Assembly: GCA_037384885.1 (NCBI GenBank)
Contig: JARRNO010000070.1
Coordinates: forward strand, 1-9,327
Direction of reading: 5' to 3'
DNA from: JARRNO01 sp037384885
GTDB taxonomy: Bacteria > Acidobacteriota > UBA4820 > DSQY01
DNA: 9,327 bases
The translations under genes were made by a program, and so were the position numbers. Below the pieces are notes generated by a model. The model had not been told where the DNA came from. It worked only from the letters and a program-made list of their open reading frames with translations, and did not search any database. Below, in pieces: positions 6,003 to 9,327 of the stretch (the first letter of the stretch is position 1; every line of letters starts with the position of its first letter).

Positions 6003-6043
6003 TCGCAGGCGTGCGGCCGCTACAGATGGATTCTCGCCTGCGA
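6003..6043 (+). other. Perfect 9-bp hairpin in the leader of the PAS-PAS-phosphatase gene
   Basis: TCGCAGGCG (6003-6011) and CGCCTGCGA (6035-6043) are exactly complementary, enclosing a 23-nt loop that contains the 8-bp palindrome GCGGCCGC (6013-6020). It lies about 107 nt upstream of the start codon. It could be an operator with separated half-sites or a leader RNA structure. No T-run follows it. Confidence 0.45.
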
Positions 6044-6150
6044 GGGAATAGCGGGTTTGGCCTTCAGCCCTGGCGGCCGGGGCGGCGCCCGGGTCCGGAC
6101 TTGTTGTGGTCCTTTGGGAAGGTGGGTATAGTGTGGGCAGGAGTTCGCTG

Positions 6151-7782
6151 ATGACTTCGCATGATATCGCGGACGGGCGATCCGGCCTTTCGAGCCTGCT
6201 CGACCGGCCTGAAGTGGTGGAGTGGCTGTTGGGCCAGCTCAAGCTGGCGGTGGCCGTGTCGGACGGGAACGGGACCGTCCGGTTTGCCAGCCCGGAGGCG
6301 CGCATGTTGCTTGGCGCGTCCGTTGCCGACGCAGGCCTGCACGAGTGGCCGCAGGTTCTCGGCCTCTTCCTGGCCGATGCCCTCACGCCCATGCCCGCGG
6401 GCCGGGTCCCGCTGGCCCGTGCGCTGGACGGCGAGAGCACCGGATTCGAGGTGGTCTACAGGCGCATGGACGGCGCCTCCGGCGGGCGATGGATCAGCAT
6501 GGCGGCCCGGCCGATCCTGAATGCCTCGGGCGGCGTCGAGGGCGCCGTGACGATCATGCGTGACTGCACGCAGCACAGGGATGTCCTCGAACAGGTCGTG
6601 GCGGCCCTGGACAGGCGGGGCGAGAGGATGGCGGCGCCGCCCGACGACTGCGCGGCCTGCCTCCCTTTTTACCAGCGGCTCCTGGGGCATTACGACTGGG
6701 TCTTCAGCGCGGTGGAGCAGACGGCGGACAGCGTTGTGATCACGGACCGCCGCGGCGTGATCCAGTACGTGAACCCAGGCTTCCTCGACACGACGGGGTT
6801 CGGCCCCGAGGACGTCCTGGGCAAGACACCACGCGTCCTCAAGTCCGGCAAACACGGTCCCGAGTTCTACCAGGGCCTCTGGGCGAAAATACTCTCGGGC
6901 GAAGCCTTCAACGGCCTCGTCGTGAACAGGAAGAAGTCCGGGGATCTGTACACGGCCCAGCAGAGCATCTCCCCCATCCGCAACGCGGCGGGCCGGATCA
7001 CGCACTTCGTGTCAGTCCTCAAGGATGTCACCGAACTGCTCCAGAGCAAGCAGCGGCAGATCGAGATGGCGCTGGCCAAGGACATTCAGGACCGCTTCTG
7101 CGGCGCCACCATCAACCTGCCCGGGTACGACATTGCGGGCGCGACAGTGCAGGTGCAGGATCTGGGGGGAGACTATTTCGACTTCATCCCCCTGGCCGAC
7201 GGCAGCCTGGGCCTTGTCGTGGCGGACGTCTCGGGCCACGGGGTGGCCGCGGCGCTGGTGATGGCGGAGGCGCGCGCCTGCCTGCGCACGCTCTGCGGCT
7301 ACCTCAACGATCCCGGCGAACTTCTCACCCGCTTGAACCAGGCCCTGGCAAACGACCTTGCGGACAACAGGTTTGTCACGCTCATCTTCGCCCGCCTGGA
7401 CCCGCTGGAGCACACGCTGGTGTATGCAAACGCAGGCCACGTTCCTGGCGTCCTGATGGCCTGTGGGACCGATGGCAGAACCGCGTTTTCAAGCCTCGGG
7501 CCTCCGCTGGGCATCTTCCCGGACCAGCGCTACGTGAGCTCCGAGGCTGTTCGGTTGAAGCCGGGCGACATCATGCTTTTCATGTCGGACGGGGTTCTTG
7601 AAACACGCAACGTGGATGAGGAGGAGTTCGGGGTAGAGCGGGCCGTGCGCCATATCGCCGCGCGATACGGGCTCTCTGCGCGCGAAATTCTTGAGGAACT
7701 CCAGGCAGACGTCCGCGCTTTCGAAGCCGACGCCGCTGTCCGCGACGACGTCACCGCCGTGGTCGTCAAGGTCGGGGGTTAG
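6151..7782 (+). CDS. PAS-PAS-SpoIIE (RsbU-like) PP2C serine/threonine phosphatase
   Basis: A soluble 543-residue sensor phosphatase. A first PAS domain spans about 25-140 (LKLAVAVSDGNGTVRFAS to MRDCTQHRD). A linker with a CxxC pair (C167, C170) follows, then a second PAS at about 182-293 (SAVEQTADSVVITDRRGVI, LGKTPRVLKSGKHG, FVSVLKDVTE), a short helical connector, and a SpoIIE/PP2C domain at about 325-541. Metal-binding acidic residues are intact: D341 (GGDYFDF), D359 (ADVSGHG), D480 (SDGVLETRN) and D532-D533 (RDDVTAVVV). RsbU-type enzymes dephosphorylate STAS-type anti-anti-sigma factors in partner-switching cascades; here the PAS domains would supply the signal. ATG 6151 is chosen because AGGAG (6139-6143) lies 7 nt upstream and the residues encoded before it look non-coding. 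There is no membrane helix. It appears to be transcribed alone, separated by more than 450 nt from the operon before it. The PAS ligand is not deducible. Confidence 0.95.
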   Translation: MTSHDIADGRSGLSSLLDRPEVVEWLLGQLKLAVAVSDGNGTVRFASPEARMLLGASVADAGLHEWPQVLGLFLADALTPMPAGRVPLARALDGESTGFEVVYRRMDGASGGRWISMAARPILNASGGVEGAVTIMRDCTQHRDVLEQVVAALDRRGERMAAPPDDCAACLPFYQRLLGHYDWVFSAVEQTADSVVITDRRGVIQYVNPGFLDTTGFGPEDVLGKTPRVLKSGKHGPEFYQGLWAKILSGEAFNGLVVNRKKSGDLYTAQQSISPIRNAAGRITHFVSVLKDVTELLQSKQRQIEMALAKDIQDRFCGATINLPGYDIAGATVQVQDLGGDYFDFIPLADGSLGLVVADVSGHGVAAALVMAEARACLRTLCGYLNDPGELLTRLNQALANDLADNRFVTLIFARLDPLEHTLVYANAGHVPGVLMACGTDGRTAFSSLGPPLGIFPDQRYVSSEAVRLKPGDIMLFMSDGVLETRNVDEEEFGVERAVRHIAARYGLSAREILEELQADVRAFEADAAVRDDVTAVVVKVGG

Positions 7783-7904
7783 CCCACGGGGTTGGGGGCG
7801 CCCATTGGAATTCCCGGGCGTCGGGGCAGGGGTGCAGCGGCAAGCTTTTCAAGTCTTTAGCGTCCGTCATCCGTCGTCCATCCGCCGCCGGCGCGCGGCT
7901 GCTG

Positions 7905-7932
7905 CCAGACACCAGACACGATTCACAAGACA
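7905..7932 (+). repeat. Four-unit heptamer array, copy 2
   Basis: Four consecutive 7-nt units: CCAGACA, CCAGACA, CGATTCA, CAAGACA. As in the array at 1881-1908, each starts with C and ends with CA, there are exactly four, and the third unit is the one that departs from the consensus. A GC-rich hairpin begins 2 nt later. A looser 7-nt periodicity (TCCGTCA, TCCGTCG, TCCATCC) is also visible just upstream at 7863-7883. Confidence 0.6.
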
Positions 7933-7934
7933 CT

Positions 7935-7960
7935 GGCGCGAGGCGCGTTACGCTCGCGCC
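7935..7960 (+). terminator. GC-rich hairpin between PAS-phosphatase gene and pyruvate kinase
   Basis: GGCGCGAG (7935-7942) pairs perfectly with CTCGCGCC (7953-7960) around a 10-nt loop. An alternative shorter stem, GGCGCG (7942-7947) with CGCGCC (7955-7960), is also possible. TTGTTG follows, a modest T-rich tail, so it may end transcription from the phosphatase gene about 150 nt upstream. Its position directly after a heptamer array mirrors 1881-1927. Confidence 0.5.
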
Positions 7961-7990
7961 TTGTTGCCAACCTCCGCACAATCGTGTTAT
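7961..7990 (+). promoter_or_regulatory. Weak promoter candidate for pyruvate kinase
   Basis: TTGTTG (7961-7966) and TGTTAT (7985-7990) are spaced 18 nt apart, each a partial match to sigma-70 boxes; TTGCCA (7964-7969) is an alternative -35 with a short 15-nt spacer. The placement, 27 nt before the start codon and after the hairpin, is reasonable, but the match is not strong. Confidence 0.3.
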
Positions 7991-8017
7991 CAGGGAAACC
8001 GCACGGGGGGATCCGAC

Positions 8018-9327
8018 ATGGCCCACACCAAAATCGTCTGCACGCTGGGGCCCGCGAGTCATTCGGAAGACCGCATCCTCGAGATGGCGGAAGCCCGGAT
8101 GGACGTGGCCCGCCTCAACTTCTCCCACAGCACCCGCGAGGATCACGCGGGCCGTCTCAGGGCGGTGCGCAGCGTGAGCCGGCGCGTGGGGCGGCCCCTG
8201 GCCGTCCTGCAGGACCTGCAGGGGCCCAAGATCCGGCTGGGCGAGTTTCAGGAAGATTCGGCGCAGCTGGCGGAGGGCGAGCCGTTCACGCTCACGACAA
8301 AACCCTGCAAAGGAAACGCCCAGAGGGCCTTCACCACCTACGAGCACTTGCCCAAGGACGTGAAGAAGGGCGACCGCATCTTTCTCACCGACGGCACCAT
8401 CGAGGTCCGTGTCGAGAAGATCGCCGGGGATGATGTGCAAACCGTCGTCGCCCGGGGAGGAGTCGTCCGCGCTCACCAGGGGATCAACCTGCCGGGCGTG
8501 GCGCTGAGCGCACCGGCGCTGACGAAGAAGGACAAGTCCGACCTGGCCTTCGGCCTCGAGCTTGGCGTGGACATCGTCGCGCTGTCTTTCGTGCGCAAGG
8601 CCTCGGACGTCAAAGGGCTCAAGAGAATCCTCGCCGGGGCGGAAAAGCCGCCCTGGATCGTCGCCAAGATCGAGAAGCCCGAGGCCATGGACAACCTTGA
8701 AGCCATTCTCAAGGAGGTCCACGGCGTCATGGTGGCCCGCGGCGACCTGGGGGTGGAGATCGGGCCGGAACACGTTCCCCAGGCCCAGAAGATCATCATT
8801 ACGGAAGCCAACCGGCGGGGGAAGTTCGTCATCACGGCCACGCAGATGCTGGAATCCATGATCGACCACCCGACGCCGACGCGGGCCGAGGTGTCGGACG
8901 TGGCGAACGCCATCTACGATGGGTCCGACGCGGTCATGCTTTCGGCCGAGTCCGCCGTGGGGAACTACCCGGTGGAGGCGGTGTCCGTCCTGCATCGAAT
9001 TGCGCGGGAAACGGAGAGCAGCCGCTTTTACCATCCCGAACAGCAGCCCTTCACCGGCGTGACCGATTTTCACCACGCCGCAAGCCACGCCGCGGCGAGC
9101 GCGGCGGAAGACCTGAAGGTGGCGGCGGTGATCTCCATCACCCCGACCGGGAGAATGCCCCGGCTGTTGTCCAAGTTCCACATGGAAGCTCCCATCGTGG
9201 CCTGCAGCGCCGACGAGGCGGTCCTGAACCGCCTGGCGGTGGTGTGGGGCGTGGTGCCGCTGAAGGTCGAGCCGGCAGACGACGCCGAAAAGGCCGTGTC
9301 ATTGGCCTTGGAAGCCGTTCAGCGCGA
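8018..9327 (+). CDS. pyk: Pyruvate kinase, C-terminus cut by window edge
   Basis: Pyruvate kinase converts phosphoenolpyruvate and ADP to pyruvate and ATP, the last step of glycolysis. The frame runs open for 436 full codons to the right edge; the usual length is about 470-480, so only the end of the C-terminal domain is missing. Conserved parts are clear: TKIVCTLGPASHS near the N-terminus, RLNFSH (32-37) for substrate and metal, QDLQGPKIRLG (K71 region), catalytic lysine K217 in AKIEKPEA, VARGDLGVEI (D243) for the divalent metal, and ATQMLESM (T275) in the active site, then SDAVMLSAESAVGNYP. The B-domain lid lies at about 72-170. The start is the ATG after GGGGGGA (8005-8011), and it places TKIVCT where it sits in other pyruvate kinases. 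Nothing unusual is visible in the active site. It is a housekeeping gene and seems unrelated to the phosphatase genes upstream. Confidence 0.97.
   Translation, partial: MAHTKIVCTLGPASHSEDRILEMAEARMDVARLNFSHSTREDHAGRLRAVRSVSRRVGRPLAVLQDLQGPKIRLGEFQEDSAQLAEGEPFTLTTKPCKGNAQRAFTTYEHLPKDVKKGDRIFLTDGTIEVRVEKIAGDDVQTVVARGGVVRAHQGINLPGVALSAPALTKKDKSDLAFGLELGVDIVALSFVRKASDVKGLKRILAGAEKPPWIVAKIEKPEAMDNLEAILKEVHGVMVARGDLGVEIGPEHVPQAQKIIITEANRRGKFVITATQMLESMIDHPTPTRAEVSDVANAIYDGSDAVMLSAESAVGNYPVEAVSVLHRIARETESSRFYHPEQQPFTGVTDFHHAASHAAASAAEDLKVAAVISITPTGRMPRLLSKFHMEAPIVACSADEAVLNRLAVVWGVVPLKVEPADDAEKAVSLALEAVQR

Larger units (their letters stand above)
5683..6150. other. Intergenic leader region without a convincing gene
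   Basis: No reading frame here has both protein-like composition and a ribosome binding site. The first part holds a GGGGTC-type element (5699-5704, followed by AGGCCTGCATCC). The second part holds two hairpins at 5958-5996 and 6003-6043. I could not identify a convincing promoter for the phosphatase gene that follows. Confidence 0.6.

Noticed and set aside
6104..6132. Possible promoter TTGTGG-17-TATAGT before the PAS-PAS-phosphatase gene
   Set aside because: Its start point would fall on the first base of the ribosome binding site, leaving a leader of about 12 nt; the -35 match is poor.
1905..7932. Heptamer arrays considered as a CRISPR or tandem-repeat locus
   Set aside because: The units are only 7 nt, contiguous and without spacers, and there are no cas genes.
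7766..9181. 471-codon open frame on the minus strand opposite pyruvate kinase
   Set aside because: It is antisense to a highly conserved enzyme and has no family features; long antisense frames are expected at this GC content.

Overview
The window is GC-rich bacterial DNA with short intergenic spacers, Shine-Dalgarno-led genes and tightly overlapping operon genes. The gene set (RsbU/SpoIIE-type PP2C phosphatases, YtrA-type GntR regulators, a two-gene ABC exporter, pyruvate kinase) and the GGGGTC-type intergenic elements fit a large-genome environmental bacterium. I cannot name the phylum from this stretch alone.

Layout. 1-861 (minus): a CPBP/CAAX-type intramembrane protease, cut by the left edge. 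862-1287: no gene, but a palindrome, a tandem direct repeat and small hairpins. 1288-1767 (plus): an orphan two-helix membrane protein that is less GC-rich than its neighbours and lies between imperfectly inverted GGGGTC-type sequences. 1768-2000: a heptamer array, a GC hairpin, a strong sigma-70-like promoter and a palindromic operator over its -10. 2001-5626 (plus): a four-gene overlapping operon followed by a hairpin at 5654-5682. 5683-6150: no gene, but two strong hairpins in the leader of the next gene. 6151-7782 (plus): a PAS-PAS-SpoIIE phosphatase. 7783-8017: a second heptamer array plus GC hairpin. 8018-right edge (plus): pyruvate kinase, cut before its stop.

The notable system is the operon at 2001-5626. 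Its first gene encodes a GntR/YtrA-type winged-helix regulator joined to a complete SpoIIE/RsbU-type PP2C serine/threonine phosphatase. The second encodes an ordinary stand-alone YtrA-type GntR repressor that is a clear paralogue of the first protein's N-terminus (41 of 85 ungapped positions identical). The third and fourth encode a YtrB/BcrA-like ABC ATPase and a large permease that looks like two fused half-permeases. The genes are joined by ATGA or 14-bp overlaps, so they are probably made together. A palindrome over the -10 box is the expected place for one or both GntR domains to act.

A reasonable working model (inference) is a GntR-controlled ABC export module, like ytrAB or bcr modules, with an added phosphatase arm that couples promoter state or ligand binding to dephosphorylation of an unseen partner, most likely an anti-sigma-antagonist (STAS) protein. 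A second SpoIIE phosphatase with PAS sensors lies just downstream. No anti-sigma kinase or STAS protein is visible in the window, so any partner is encoded elsewhere.
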